Origin: Planctomycetota bacterium
GTDB taxonomy: Bacteria > Planctomycetota > B15-G4 > JADJEK01
Assembly (NCBI GenBank): GCA_016709145.1
Contig: JADJEK010000001.1
Span: forward strand, 868,001-932,000
DNA length: 64,000 nucleotides
Direction: 5' to 3'
The position numbers were made by a program, and so were the translations under genes. The notes under the pieces were generated by a model. It searched no databases, was not told the origin of the DNA, and worked only from the letters and a program-made list of their open reading frames with translations. Shown one piece after another: positions 1 through 8,069 of the stretch (positions are counted from its first letter, which is position 1; each line of letters opens with the position of its first letter).

Positions 1-982
1 AGCCGGAGTTCGGATCGATCATCTTGTTCATGTCGATCATCGCTCCGTTCTTCCACACGAACGCGCGGGCCTCGCCAAGCGTCGTGAACGAGAAGCCGCA
101 AGCGACTCCGAGATCGTTGATCCCGTACGCGACGCTCTGATCGCCGCCGAGCGTGCCGAGATCCAGCCCACCGCCACTCGCGTTCCAGATCGTCGCGGTT
201 TGCTTGTCGAACAGTCCGCCCGCGTGGTCGGCGCTGCCGGCCACTTCGCCGAAGCGGTTCAGATCGAACGCCTGGCTCGACGCGCCCTGGATCTGACTGG
301 ACGTGTGCAGGTCGATCATCTGCGTGGTGTCCCACAGGAACGCGTGCTGCTTGCCGAACGGATCGAACGAGTAGCCGACGACGCGGCCGACGTCGTCGAT
401 GCGGACGCCGACCGTTTCGGAGTGGAACGAGATCGCCAACGAGCCGAGGTCGGTGACGAACCCACCGTCGACGATGACGGTGTGATTGCCGTCGAACGCC
501 GTTTGGTCGAGCCCCAGGCAGACGATCTGACCACTGGTGTTGATCGACGTCGCATTGCGCAGATCGAGCGTGGTCGCGCCCGGCTGCACCAGCGAACGGA
601 CGTCGACGGGGACTCCACCCGTCCACATCACGGGATGCTCGAACTGGATGACCAGCGGGCCGATGTTGACTTGGTCGGTGCTCGTCCCCACCACGATGCC
701 GGCCGCGTTGCGATCGTTCGCGACGCCGCCGTCGTCACCGGGCAAGGGGCTCAGCGCGTGTGCACCCGCGGAGCCGAACACGATCGCGTGGGTCTGGTTC
801 GTGCCGGTCGGAATGCCGAGACCGACGGAACTGCCGTCCGCGCCGATGCGCAGGGCCTGTGCGCCAGCGAGCGCCCCTGTGCGATCGAGGTCCTCGGGGA
901 CAAATCCGGATTGGGTGAACGCGACATCGGCAACGCACGACAGTGCGATGAGCGCGACGAGGGATCGTCGGACGAAATGCAT
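1..982 (-). CDS. Secreted HAF-repeat protein, 3' end cut by the window edge
   Basis: The reading frame stays open to the left edge, so the C-terminus is missing; about 327 residues are visible. The start ATG (980-982) opens a short signal-peptide-like stretch (MHFVRRSLVALIALSCVADV). The rest contains repeats of the HAF type: segments such as HAFLWD, RAFVWKNGAMIDMN, DLGTLGGDQSVAYGIND and GEVAGSAD match the family pattern of an AFLW strand, a DLGTLGG strand and an IN..G..G strand. Such proteins are usually predicted to be exported beta-propellers or adhesin-like repeats of unknown function. It lies 62 nt downstream of the methyltransferase on the same strand, so co-transcription is possible. 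The repeat call is fairly sure; the biological role is unknown. Confidence 0.72.
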   Translation of the reverse strand, partial: MHFVRRSLVALIALSCVADVAFTQSGFVPEDLDRTGALAGAQALRIGADGSSVGLGIPTGTNQTHAIVFGSAGAHALSPLPGDDGGVANDRNAAGIVVGTSTDQVNIGPLVIQFEHPVMWTGGVPVDVRSLVQPGATTLDLRNATSINTSGQIVCLGLDQTAFDGNHTVIVDGGFVTDLGSLAISFHSETVGVRIDDVGRVVGYSFDPFGKQHAFLWDTTQMIDLHTSSQIQGASSQAFDLNRFGEVAGSADHAGGLFDKQTATIWNASGGGLDLGTLGGDQSVAYGINDLGVACGFSFTTLGEARAFVWKNGAMIDMNKMIDPNSG

Positions 983-1044
983 GGAAGTTCTCGACGCGGA
1001 GCGGCGTGAGGTTCCGGATCGCCCAGGTACGTCGGCGAGTTTCG

Positions 1045-1833
1045 TCAGACGGCGAACACCGAGCGGTATCCCCAGAACGTGTCGTACTTCAAATCGTTGG
1101 TGTGCAAACGATGGAGATCGAACGACGATGCCTCGTCGAAGGTCCAGCCCAGGCGCAGGGGCCGGTCCTGGTCCTTGCGCATCAGGACGAACGTCTCGAC
1201 CTTCTTCGTGCTGGCATCGGTGGCGATCGACAGGTCGAACCCGGCCTTGGCCACGCGCTTCAGCGCCTTGCGCAGGGGCAGCCGGTCGTCGCCGTCGTAG
1301 ACCACGAATCGCGGGGTCTCGAAGCGCAGGAAATCAGGCGCCCCGAGCTTCCACGTATCGACGTGCAAGTACGCACGCCCACCGGGTTTGAGCACGCGCC
1401 AGGTTTCCTCGAGCACGCGGTCCTTGCGTGCCACGTAGTGGATCGCGACCTGACTCACCACCAGGTCCATCGAAGCATCGGGCCACGGCAATGCGCTGGC
1501 GTCGCCGAAACGGATGTCGGGGGGCTCGAGCGTGGCCGCCTCGGCGGCGGTCTTTTGGCCTTCGGCGACGACGCGTGCGCGCAGGCTCTCCCCGCCCTCC
1601 ATGGCTTGCCAGGGTGCCTTGTTCAGTCCGTGCAGGCCGAAATGCGGCCAGCGCATCCACAGGTCCTGGAGGACGCGGCCTTCGCCGCAGCCGATCTCGA
1701 GCAGGGACGGGCGCGGATCGCGTGCGAGCCGCTCGACGAACTCGCCGAGTTCCTGCTGCTGGAAGCGCTTGGTCAGCTCGGCGAACCCGCGATTACGCGA
1801 GAAGAAGCCCGTGCCTGGTCCACCTTTGACCAA
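1045..1833 (-). CDS. Class I SAM-dependent methyltransferase
   Basis: This 262-residue protein has the Rossmann methyltransferase core. Motif I is LEIGCGEG near residue 45. An acidic motif II region follows, then DASALPWPDASMDLVVSQ (motifs III-IV) and the post-motif strand WRVLKPGGRAYLHVDTWK. This layout is that of the Methyltransf_11/UbiE-like group. The C-terminal 80 residues (after YDGDDRLPLRKALKRV) are probably the substrate-specific lid and are not recognised. The substrate could be a small molecule or lipid; nothing nearby settles it. It starts about 270 nt from the oppositely oriented secreted-protein gene, so the two probably have divergent promoters. Confidence 0.8.
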   Translation of the reverse strand: MVKGGPGTGFFSRNRGFAELTKRFQQQELGEFVERLARDPRPSLLEIGCGEGRVLQDLWMRWPHFGLHGLNKAPWQAMEGGESLRARVVAEGQKTAAEAATLEPPDIRFGDASALPWPDASMDLVVSQVAIHYVARKDRVLEETWRVLKPGGRAYLHVDTWKLGAPDFLRFETPRFVVYDGDDRLPLRKALKRVAKAGFDLSIATDASTKKVETFVLMRKDQDRPLRLGWTFDEASSFDLHRLHTNDLKYDTFWGYRSVFAV

Positions 1834-2105
1834 CTGCCGCTCTCCTCGACTTCGGATCGCATGAACAACCGATCGCGGTCCTGCGTCGGACGCGACGGGC
1901 GGATCATATCGGCGAGCGCCGGTTCAGCGCCCGCCTTGACTTGGTCGAAACCCGGGGGACGATGCAACCGTCGCGATGGCAAACAACGGCGACGAACGCT
2001 GCCGCGAGGCAGGGTCGGCCGACGAAGAAGGGTCCGAGAGATCGGCTCGGCCGTCGCATAGGTTGCGTAGAGTCCGCCCGCCGATTCCTCATGGAGGTGC
2101 TCTGG

Positions 2106-2579
2106 ATGTTCTCGTTCAAGCGTTCCCACGTTCTCATCGCCGCCCTGTCGCTGTTGACCGCCGTCGTCGTGGTGAAGGAAGTCTTCCCCGCGATCGTGAC
2201 CACCGGCACCAGCAAGAAGGTCCAGTTGCGCTTCGTGTTGCGCAACGTCAACGACTTCTTCAAGACGATCGAATCGTCGCCGGGCGTTCCGTACATCGTC
2301 CCGACCAAGCGCAAGTTCACGATCACCGACATCACGATCTGCAACACCGACGGCGACGACCAGACCGACGTCGCGACGCGCGTCGTGCTGTTGACCGACG
2401 TCAACGTCCCGACGCAGACGCTGATCGGTGACATTTGCGTCCGCGCGGACGAGAACGTGCACATCAACTACACGCTCGGACCGGTGCTGACGGCAGGTCA
2501 GGGCCTGTCGATCGGCAATGCGGGCGGCGGCGCGACGCCGCTCTACGTCTACATCTCGGGATACGAAGAGAAGGGCTGA
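2106..2579 (+). CDS. Small membrane-anchored or secreted protein of unknown function
   Basis: The frame is open further upstream, but a GGAGG at 2093-2097 lies 8 nt before the ATG at 2106, giving 157 residues starting MFSFKRSHVLIAALSLL. Residues 8-25 form one hydrophobic segment (signal anchor or signal peptide). The remaining 130 residues are beta-rich (RFVLRNVNDFF, KFTITDITICNTDGDD, LYVYISGYEEKG) and have no family I recognise. A perfect hairpin terminator follows 27 nt after the stop. Upstream in-frame residues are Arg-rich and look non-coding, which supports the shorter start. Function is unknown. Confidence 0.65.
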   Translation: MFSFKRSHVLIAALSLLTAVVVVKEVFPAIVTTGTSKKVQLRFVLRNVNDFFKTIESSPGVPYIVPTKRKFTITDITICNTDGDDQTDVATRVVLLTDVNVPTQTLIGDICVRADENVHINYTLGPVLTAGQGLSIGNAGGGATPLYVYISGYEEKG

Positions 2580-2606
2580 TCCGCGCCCGTTCGTTCCCGG
2601 AACACG

Positions 2607-2642
2607 CACGGGCCGCGCCGGATGCTTCCGGCGCGGCCCGTG
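2607..2642. terminator. Bidirectional intrinsic terminator hairpin
   Basis: A perfect 16-bp GC-rich stem (2607-2622 pairing with 2627-2642) closes a four-base TGCT loop. It sits between two convergent genes, 27 nt after the stop at 2579 and 34 nt from the stop at 2677, so it can end transcription from both sides. There is no long T-run, as is common in high-GC genomes. Confidence 0.8.
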
Positions 2643-2676
2643 TCGTTGCAGCGACCCTCGCGGCCGCGCGCGCGAC

Positions 2677-3732
2677 TCACTTCTTGGTCGCTTCGACCTT
2701 CTTCCGGCGCATCTCGGCGGCGAAGCCCGAACCCTCGACCAAGTCCTTCTCGAACTGCGTGCCCTTGAACACGTTGAACGGGTCCTGGCTCGCGCCGAGG
2801 AAACTCGGGTCGTAGTTCTTCTTGGCCTCGGCGTTGTTCTCGGCGAATTGCTTCGGGCAGGTCTCGAGCAAGCAGAAGCTCTTCACGTCCTTGAAGCGGT
2901 CGTACATGCGGCGCCAGATCGCTTCGAGCGGTTCCTGGTGGATGTTCCCGAACGTGCCGTGGATGCGATCGCACGTCATGACGTCGCCGTCGTTGGTGAC
3001 GTAGACCTTCGCCGTCCCGGCCGGGCAGCGATCCTTGCCGCTCCAGAACAGGTTGTCCTCGCGGACGTAGGGTTCGTAGCGGTACTTCCAGTAGACCTCG
3101 CCGTCGAGGCCGTCGTTGTTGAAGCGCATCGGGTAGTTGAACAGCACCGAGAAGTTCTCTTTCGGTGCCATTTCGAGCGCCGCGAGCACGTTGTGCCGCT
3201 CGGCCTTGATGTTGACGACGGACAGCGTGACGCCGAGTCCGACCTTGTTCGCGTAACGGGCGAGTTCGATGTCGAAGTGGTCCTTGTAGAACTCGCCGAA
3301 GCTGAACTGGATCGTGCTCACGCCGACCTGCTTCAGCTTGTCGATCTTCTCGTTCGTCAGCAGCGTGCTGTTCGTGACGATCGAGACCACGACGTCCTTC
3401 GGGATGACGTCGATGACTTCGAAGATGTCCTTACGCGTCAGCGGCTCACCGCCGGTCACGTTGACGTGGATGAGCCCGAGCTTCTTGGCGTCGTCCATCA
3501 ACTTCTTCACCGACTCGACCGAGATGTTCGGCGGTCGCTTCTGCGCGTACATGAGGTCTTCCGCGTAGCAGAAGGTGCACTTCAAGTTGCACACCCACGT
3601 GACCGCGAGCTCGACGCTGCGCAGGGTCGGAACCCCGAGTCGCATCTTGGCTTCGGACGCCACGACGCGCGCGAGCTGACGCGGGTTCTTGACGCCCAGT
3701 TCGAGCTGTTTCAGGCCTTTACGGATCAACAT
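2677..3732 (-). CDS. Radical SAM protein with SPASM-like C-terminus
   Basis: This 351-residue protein has the radical SAM cluster motif CNLKCTFC (CX3CX2C) near residue 49. It is followed by a glycine-rich NVTGGEPL motif that binds the SAM carboxylate and amino group, and by a TNSTLL strand. The C-terminal part carries extra cysteines (RCPAG near 238, VMTCDR near 255, FCLLETC near 290) in a SPASM-like arrangement that normally holds auxiliary iron-sulfur clusters. Such proteins modify peptides, proteins or cofactors, or act as heme or lipid maturases. No precursor peptide is visible nearby, so the substrate is open. It is separated from the RlmN-like gene by 414 nt and may be transcribed alone. 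Convergent terminator at its 3' end. Confidence 0.83.
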   Translation of the reverse strand: MLIRKGLKQLELGVKNPRQLARVVASEAKMRLGVPTLRSVELAVTWVCNLKCTFCYAEDLMYAQKRPPNISVESVKKLMDDAKKLGLIHVNVTGGEPLTRKDIFEVIDVIPKDVVVSIVTNSTLLTNEKIDKLKQVGVSTIQFSFGEFYKDHFDIELARYANKVGLGVTLSVVNIKAERHNVLAALEMAPKENFSVLFNYPMRFNNDGLDGEVYWKYRYEPYVREDNLFWSGKDRCPAGTAKVYVTNDGDVMTCDRIHGTFGNIHQEPLEAIWRRMYDRFKDVKSFCLLETCPKQFAENNAEAKKNYDPSFLGASQDPFNVFKGTQFEKDLVEGSGFAAEMRRKKVEATKK

Positions 3733-4146
3733 GGGTGCGGCTCACTTCGCTGCGGGAGGCTTCGTTTCGTGGTCGACACGGGGATCGAACGGGGGCCAAG
3801 GATAGCCGACGTTCGACCCTCGGGGGGCGGCACGTCCAGCGGCGTTCCTATCGGCCAGCCAAGGCCCAGCGCGTGAGGGCTGCGTCGCGGCGGGGACGAC
3901 CGGCGCGACCAGGAGGGACGCCGCGCCCCTGGCCGAGGCCGTCGCCCTGACCCGAGCCAGTCGCCCGCTCCGTGCACATCACGGGGGTCGAGGACTCCGC
4001 TCGCGGCCGATCGCGGCCACGATCGTGTCCCACCCCACGTACTTGAAGTTCTGGTGCTGCGGCTGGTTGTGTCCGTCTCGGATCACCATGAGACCGCAAG
4101 GCAAGTGGTCGACGCATGTCCGGAACGACGACGCGCACCGAACCGA
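3733..4146. other. Intergenic stretch with no convincing gene
   Basis: 414 nt lie between the RlmN-like stop and the radical SAM start, both on the minus strand. A minus-strand segment (about 4000-4145) translates to a coding-looking peptide including HLPCGLMVIRDG and KYVGWDTIVAAIG, but it is bounded by stops and at most about 36 residues follow its ATG. It may be a gene remnant. The promoter for the radical SAM gene should be in the left part; no clear -35/-10 is visible. Confidence 0.4.
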
Positions 4147-5199
4147 TCATGACTTCGGCGGCATCTCACCCTTGGCCCACGACGCGGCGCGCAACTGGCC
4201 GCAGGCGGCGTACTCCTCGCCTCCCATCGTCTTGCGCACCAGCGCGAACGCGCCATTCGCTCGCACCAGCGCCGTGAATCGCATCGCCTCGTCGCGCGTC
4301 ACACCCTCGTAGGGCGCGCCGGCGACGGCGTTGTAGGGGATCACGTTCAGGTAGGTCTCGCGACCCTTCAGCAACTGGCCGACAGCGATCGCGTGGTCCT
4401 GCGAGTCGTTCACGCCCTTCAACAAGGTGTATTCCGCCATCGCCTTGCGACCCGTCGTCTTGATGTACCAGTCGACGTCGTCCATGAGCTCGGCCACGCG
4501 CGTGCCCTTCATCGACGGGATCAATCGAGCGCGCAACTCGTCGTCGGGCGCGTGCAGCGACAACGCCAGCGTCACCTTGCGGCCGTAGGCGCCGAGCCGG
4601 CGGATCGCGTTCTGCGTGCCCACCGTCGACACGATCATGCGTCGCGGACCGATGCCCGACTCTTCGATGAGGATGTCGAGCGCGCGGAACAGGTTCGCGG
4701 AATTGAGCAGGGGCTCGCCGATCCCCATGACCACCAGGCGGTCGATGTCGGGGCGCACGCGGCGTGCGTGGACGACTTGCTCGACGATCTCGTGCGCATC
4801 GAGGTTTCGCTTCAATCCGGCCGCTCCGCTCGCACAGAACGTGCATCCGACCGGGCAGCCGACCTGCGTCGACAGGCAGACCGAAACGCCGCGCGGCGAC
4901 GGCAACACGACGGTCTCGACCGCATTGCCGTCGCGCAAGCCGACCAGCAGCTTGGTCGCTCCGTCCGCGGCCGTGTCGTGCTGCTGCAGCACTTTCGTCT
5001 CGAGCACGGTCATCGTCGGCGCGAACCGAGCCCACACGCGCGACGTCTCGCGTTCGACTTCCTCGAGATCGCGACCAGCGAGCAACAGGCGGCGCAAGCG
5101 CAACACCCACTCGGGGCGCGCGAACACGCGAGCCGCGAGCTCCTGCGATTCCCGCAGCGTCTTGGCCAACAACGGGGGCGCGGACACGTCGGTCGTCAC
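4147..5199 (-). CDS. rlmN: RlmN/Cfr-family radical SAM RNA methyltransferase
   Basis: RlmN methylates C2 of A2503 in 23S rRNA and A37 of some tRNAs through a methyl-cysteine intermediate. The key residues are visible: VSVCLSTQVGC with the first catalytic-region Cys, the cluster motif CPVGCTFC, GIGEPL (usually GMGEPL), VSTVGT, LSLHAPDDELR, EYTLLKGVNDS, NVIPYN, and C-terminal AACGQL carrying the second catalytic Cys. At 350 residues it is near family length, with an N-terminal domain of about 100 residues. Divergence such as TMGGEEYAACGQL where GxDI is usual leaves open an RlmN paralog. Its ATG overlaps the stop of the ATP-grasp gene (ATGA, 5196-5199), indicating translational coupling. Confidence 0.85.
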   Translation of the reverse strand: MTTDVSAPPLLAKTLRESQELAARVFARPEWVLRLRRLLLAGRDLEEVERETSRVWARFAPTMTVLETKVLQQHDTAADGATKLLVGLRDGNAVETVVLPSPRGVSVCLSTQVGCPVGCTFCASGAAGLKRNLDAHEIVEQVVHARRVRPDIDRLVVMGIGEPLLNSANLFRALDILIEESGIGPRRMIVSTVGTQNAIRRLGAYGRKVTLALSLHAPDDELRARLIPSMKGTRVAELMDDVDWYIKTTGRKAMAEYTLLKGVNDSQDHAIAVGQLLKGRETYLNVIPYNAVAGAPYEGVTRDEAMRFTALVRANGAFALVRKTMGGEEYAACGQLRAASWAKGEMPPKS

Positions 5200-6089
5200 G
5201 TCGCGTCTCGCAGGCGATCGAGGCGAGCTTGGATCGCCTGTGCGGCGTTCGCGAGGCCCGCGGGCGAATGCTGGAAGAACAGGATCGGCTCGATCAGTTC
5301 GAGTTCGCCGAGTCGGAACTGGCCATCCGCGTCCGTCAGCAGATCGACGCGCGCGTACAGCGTCGGCTCGGGCACGACCTCGAGCACGTGATGCGCGAAC
5401 AGCAGCGCCGCGGTCGCCGGGACTTCCGCCGCGACCGGCCCGCCGCGTCGATGGAGCGCACGGAAGTCGCCGGGCGGTGCACGGCGCCGCGCCGCATGCG
5501 AGAACGCGCCATCGAAGTAGACGAGCGACAGTTCGCCGTCGCTGAGGATCTTGTCCAGGAACGGCTGCACCATGACGTCGCCACGCGCGACGAGCTCGTC
5601 GAGGTGCTGTTGGCCGCGTGCCGTTTCGTCACTGCGCACGCGATACGTGTCGCGGCCGCCCGCCGACACGGCGGGCTTCAGCACGACTTCGGACCACTCG
5701 CGGCCGCGCACGATCGCATCGAACGACGCAGCCGCCCCGCGCGCGACGAACTCGGTCGGGATGATCGAGACACCGCGCCGCTCGAGCTCGAGCAAGTACG
5801 CCTTGTGGGCGTTCCAGCGCAGGAGGCTCGGCGGATTGAGCAGCGTCGTTCGCGTCGCCGCACGGTCGGCCCAGGCCAGGAACTCCTCGCGACGCGCCGT
5901 GTAGTCGAACGTCGCCCGGATGAGCACGATGCGCGCCGTCGCGGGATCGAAGTTCGGATCATCCCAGACGACGGGCTCCGCGCGCAGACCGCGAGCGCGC
6001 AGCTCCTGCAACAGGAGTTGATTGTCGGTGTCGAGCGCGGCGGTCCCGCGATCGGCGGCAATGGCGACGTCGTGTACGTGCGAGTTCAT
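5196..6089 (-). CDS. ATP-grasp domain protein (glutathione synthetase/RimK-like)
   Basis: The frame extends upstream to 6356, but those residues are Arg/Pro-rich and overlap the DoxX gene. The ATG at 6089 gives 297 residues beginning MNSHVHDVAIAADRG, with the family's N-terminal pattern (LLLQELRARG, PVVWDDPNFD). Central strands WSEVVLKPAVSAGGRDTY (nucleotide-binding lysine and glycine loop), ELVARGDVMVQPFLDKI and DGELSLVYFDG fit an ATP-grasp fold. C-terminal LYARVDLL and LGELELIEPILFF carry the Mg-binding acidic residues. ATP-grasp enzymes join a carboxylate to an amine or thiol through an acyl phosphate. Substrate unknown. The stop overlaps the rlmN-like start, and the gene follows the DoxX gene by 122 nt. 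Confidence 0.78.
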   Translation of the reverse strand: MNSHVHDVAIAADRGTAALDTDNQLLLQELRARGLRAEPVVWDDPNFDPATARIVLIRATFDYTARREEFLAWADRAATRTTLLNPPSLLRWNAHKAYLLELERRGVSIIPTEFVARGAAASFDAIVRGREWSEVVLKPAVSAGGRDTYRVRSDETARGQQHLDELVARGDVMVQPFLDKILSDGELSLVYFDGAFSHAARRRAPPGDFRALHRRGGPVAAEVPATAALLFAHHVLEVVPEPTLYARVDLLTDADGQFRLGELELIEPILFFQHSPAGLANAAQAIQARLDRLRDAT

Positions 6090-6211
6090 GCGGACCGGGA
6101 AGGCTATTCGATCGGCCGCGATCCTGCTCGGGTCGCGTGAGGATCGAATGAGCCTTCGGCCCGGACTTCGCCGACTCGACGCCGGGCTTGCGCCCGCTCG
6201 AGTCGCCGGCT

Positions 6212-6601
6212 TCAGGCCCGCCGGGACGCGTAGGCCAGCAGGCCGACCAACGCCAGGAACACCAGCGGCGACAACGCGGTCTGGATCGGATCGTGGCGGA
6301 CGTGGCTGACGACCGCGCCCAGCAACACGAACGCCAGCACGCCGCACCCGACCCATGTGAACCCGGGCACGAACAACAGTGCCGCACCCGCGAGCTGCAT
6401 GACCGCAACCGCGACGCGGAACCAGTCCGGGAAGCCGAAGCGCTGGAAGTCGCTCGCGATCTGCGCGTCGCCCGAGAGGTTCTTCGCCGCGATGAACACG
6501 AAGAACAGCGCGAGCAGGATGCGCAACACGAGGACCGCGATCCCGAGAGCGCGCGGGGCCGCGGCGGCGTTGGACTCGGCGAGCTCCTTCAATGCAGACA
6601 T
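6212..6601 (-). CDS. DoxX-family membrane protein
   Basis: 129 residues starting MSALKELAESNAA. The start is fixed by GGAGG at 6609-6613, seven bases before the ATG at 6601. Four hydrophobic segments are visible (around ALGIAVLVLRILLALFFVF, VAVAVMQLAGAALLFV, VGCGVLAFVLLGAVV and LSPLVFLALVGLLAY), with the FIAAKNLSGD and FQRFGFPDWF sequences usual for DoxX/DoxD-like proteins. The family lies in the inner membrane and is often linked to redox or thiol chemistry, but the biochemical role is unsettled. It overlaps the SDR gene by 13 nt and is the last gene of the tightly coupled cassette. Confidence 0.8.
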   Translation of the reverse strand: MSALKELAESNAAAAPRALGIAVLVLRILLALFFVFIAAKNLSGDAQIASDFQRFGFPDWFRVAVAVMQLAGAALLFVPGFTWVGCGVLAFVLLGAVVSHVRHDPIQTALSPLVFLALVGLLAYASRRA

Positions 6602-7398
6602 GCGGCTTCCTCCGCGAACGGTCGCATCTTCGCGGCCTTGGCCACGAGCGCCTTGTCGACGAACCCTGGCAACAGCGCGTTGATGCGCACGAACAGGCAC
6701 TCGGGGAAGCCGAAGTAGCTCACGTCGCAGTCGCGCTCGATCGTCTTGACGATCTTCTCGGCGACGACGTTCGGCTCGTCGACCGCCATCTTCATCGCGT
6801 CCGCCATGCGACCGAACAGCCGCGTGAGTCCGGTGCGCGTCGCGCGCGGCGCGACGTACGACACGCGCACGCCGCTGCCCTTCAGCTCGCGACGCAACGC
6901 TTCGGAGAAGCCGCGCAGCGCGAACTTCGTCGCCGAGTACGTCGCGAAATACGGGAAGCCGATCGACCCGAAGATCGAGCCGACGTTCACGAGCAAACCC
7001 GATCCACGCTTCTTGAACACCGGCGTGAACACGCGCGCGAACTCGATCGGCGCGAGCACGTTGACGTGGAACAAGCGCTCCGCGGTTTCGGCGTCCTCCG
7101 CTTCGAGCGGTGAGAACGACAGTTGTCCGGCGACGTTGACGATGGCGTCGGGCACGACGCCCGCATGCAGCACGGAGTCCGCGAGATCGCGCACGCCCTG
7201 CGCGGTGGCGAGATCGCCCGTGAACGCGCGCGCGGTCGTGCCGAGCGCGGCCGCTTCACCACGGACCTTCTCGAGTGCGTTGGCGTCACGACCACAGACG
7301 ATCAGTCGCCCGCCGCGTCGTGCGAGTTCGGTCGCCGTCGCGTGTCCGATCCCGCCGCTCGCGCCGGTCACCAGGAAGGTGGATCCTCGAACGTTCAT
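6589..7398 (-). CDS. SDR-family NAD(P)-dependent oxidoreductase
   Basis: 269 residues from the ATG at 7398. The cofactor motif is TGASGGIG near residue 11, with NVAG in the fourth strand, a catalytic Ser region (LLVNVGSIFGSIGFPYF) and the active-site YSATK. The length and the C-terminal extension (FPECLFVRINALLPGFVDKAL) fit the classical SDRs that act on keto or hydroxy acyl groups or aldehydes. Its start overlaps the stop of the diiron-oxidase gene (ATGA at 7395-7398) and its end overlaps the DoxX start, so it is part of the coupled cassette. It probably reduces or oxidises the intermediate made by the ligase and oxidase; that is inference. Confidence 0.87.
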   Translation of the reverse strand: MNVRGSTFLVTGASGGIGHATATELARRGGRLIVCGRDANALEKVRGEAAALGTTARAFTGDLATAQGVRDLADSVLHAGVVPDAIVNVAGQLSFSPLEAEDAETAERLFHVNVLAPIEFARVFTPVFKKRGSGLLVNVGSIFGSIGFPYFATYSATKFALRGFSEALRRELKGSGVRVSYVAPRATRTGLTRLFGRMADAMKMAVDEPNVVAEKIVKTIERDCDVSYFGFPECLFVRINALLPGFVDKALVAKAAKMRPFAEEAACLH

Positions 7399-8069
7399 GC
7401 CGCGACCCCCGACCGAGCGGACTTCGGTTCGAGTCCGCGGAACACGTCGCCGTACAGGCGGAAGAACACGCGCGCGGCGTGGAGCACGACGCTCTGTTCG
7501 CGCGGATCGACCAAGCGATCCATCAGCCCGGCGAAGAAATGCACGTGCTCGACGTCGAGCGAACCGTGCGACGACAAGTACGAGAACGCCGACTTCGGGA
7601 GCTGCAGCGCGCTCGCCAGCGCGTCGGCCGCGCGCGTCGCGCCTTTCACGCTGGTGCCCTCGAGCACGTGGACCATGCCGAAGAAGCCGAGTGGATCGAC
7701 GCGCGCGATCTGGTCGTAGGCGTAGGCGACCATCAGTTCGCACGGCAGGTCCGGTCGACCGAGTCGCACGGCGTCCGCGTCGGCTTCGCACGCGGCGATG
7801 TCGTCGAGGATCCAGCGCTCGTGCCCGTGTTCCTCGTCGACGTACTCGACGATCGCGTCCCGCAGCCACTCGTGACTCGACGGGATGCGGCTGCCCGCGG
7901 CCATCAGCAACGGCACCGTGTGCTTCACGTGGTGATAGGCCTGGGTCAGGAACGCCACGTACTGCGAGCGCGTCAGCGCGCCTCGCATCGCGGCATCGAC
8001 GAACGGGATGCGCAGCAGTTCGTCCTGCTCACGCCGGGTTTCCTCGACCAAGCGGTCGTGGAATTTCAT
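7395..8069 (-). CDS. Heme-oxygenase-like diiron oxidase (TenA/PqqC fold, UndA-like)
   Basis: 224 residues from the ATG at 8069. All-helical TenA/PqqC-like protein with candidate metal ligands in the order of diiron members: E80-x2-H83 (YVDEEHGHERW), E137 (VHVLEGTSV), and H168-x3-D172-x2-H175 (SSHGSLDVEHVHFF). As I recall, the fatty-acid decarboxylating oxidase UndA has the same E-x2-H, E, H-x3-D-x2-H series with similar spacing. TenA thiaminases and PqqC lack this full set. It is therefore more likely an O2-using oxidase than a transcription regulator, a name often carried over for this group. It overlaps the ligase (ATGA, 8066-8069) and SDR genes. A probable substrate is the acyl group activated by the ligase. 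Confidence 0.8.
   Translation of the reverse strand: MKFHDRLVEETRREQDELLRIPFVDAAMRGALTRSQYVAFLTQAYHHVKHTVPLLMAAGSRIPSSHEWLRDAIVEYVDEEHGHERWILDDIAACEADADAVRLGRPDLPCELMVAYAYDQIARVDPLGFFGMVHVLEGTSVKGATRAADALASALQLPKSAFSYLSSHGSLDVEHVHFFAGLMDRLVDPREQSVVLHAARVFFRLYGDVFRGLEPKSARSGVAA

Noticed and set aside
3848..4150. A 100-codon minus-strand frame overlapping the rlmN-like stop as ATGA
   Set aside because: Its residues are rich in Arg, Pro and Gly with no domain pattern, like many non-coding frames in high-GC DNA. The alternative frame beside it is only about 36 codons.
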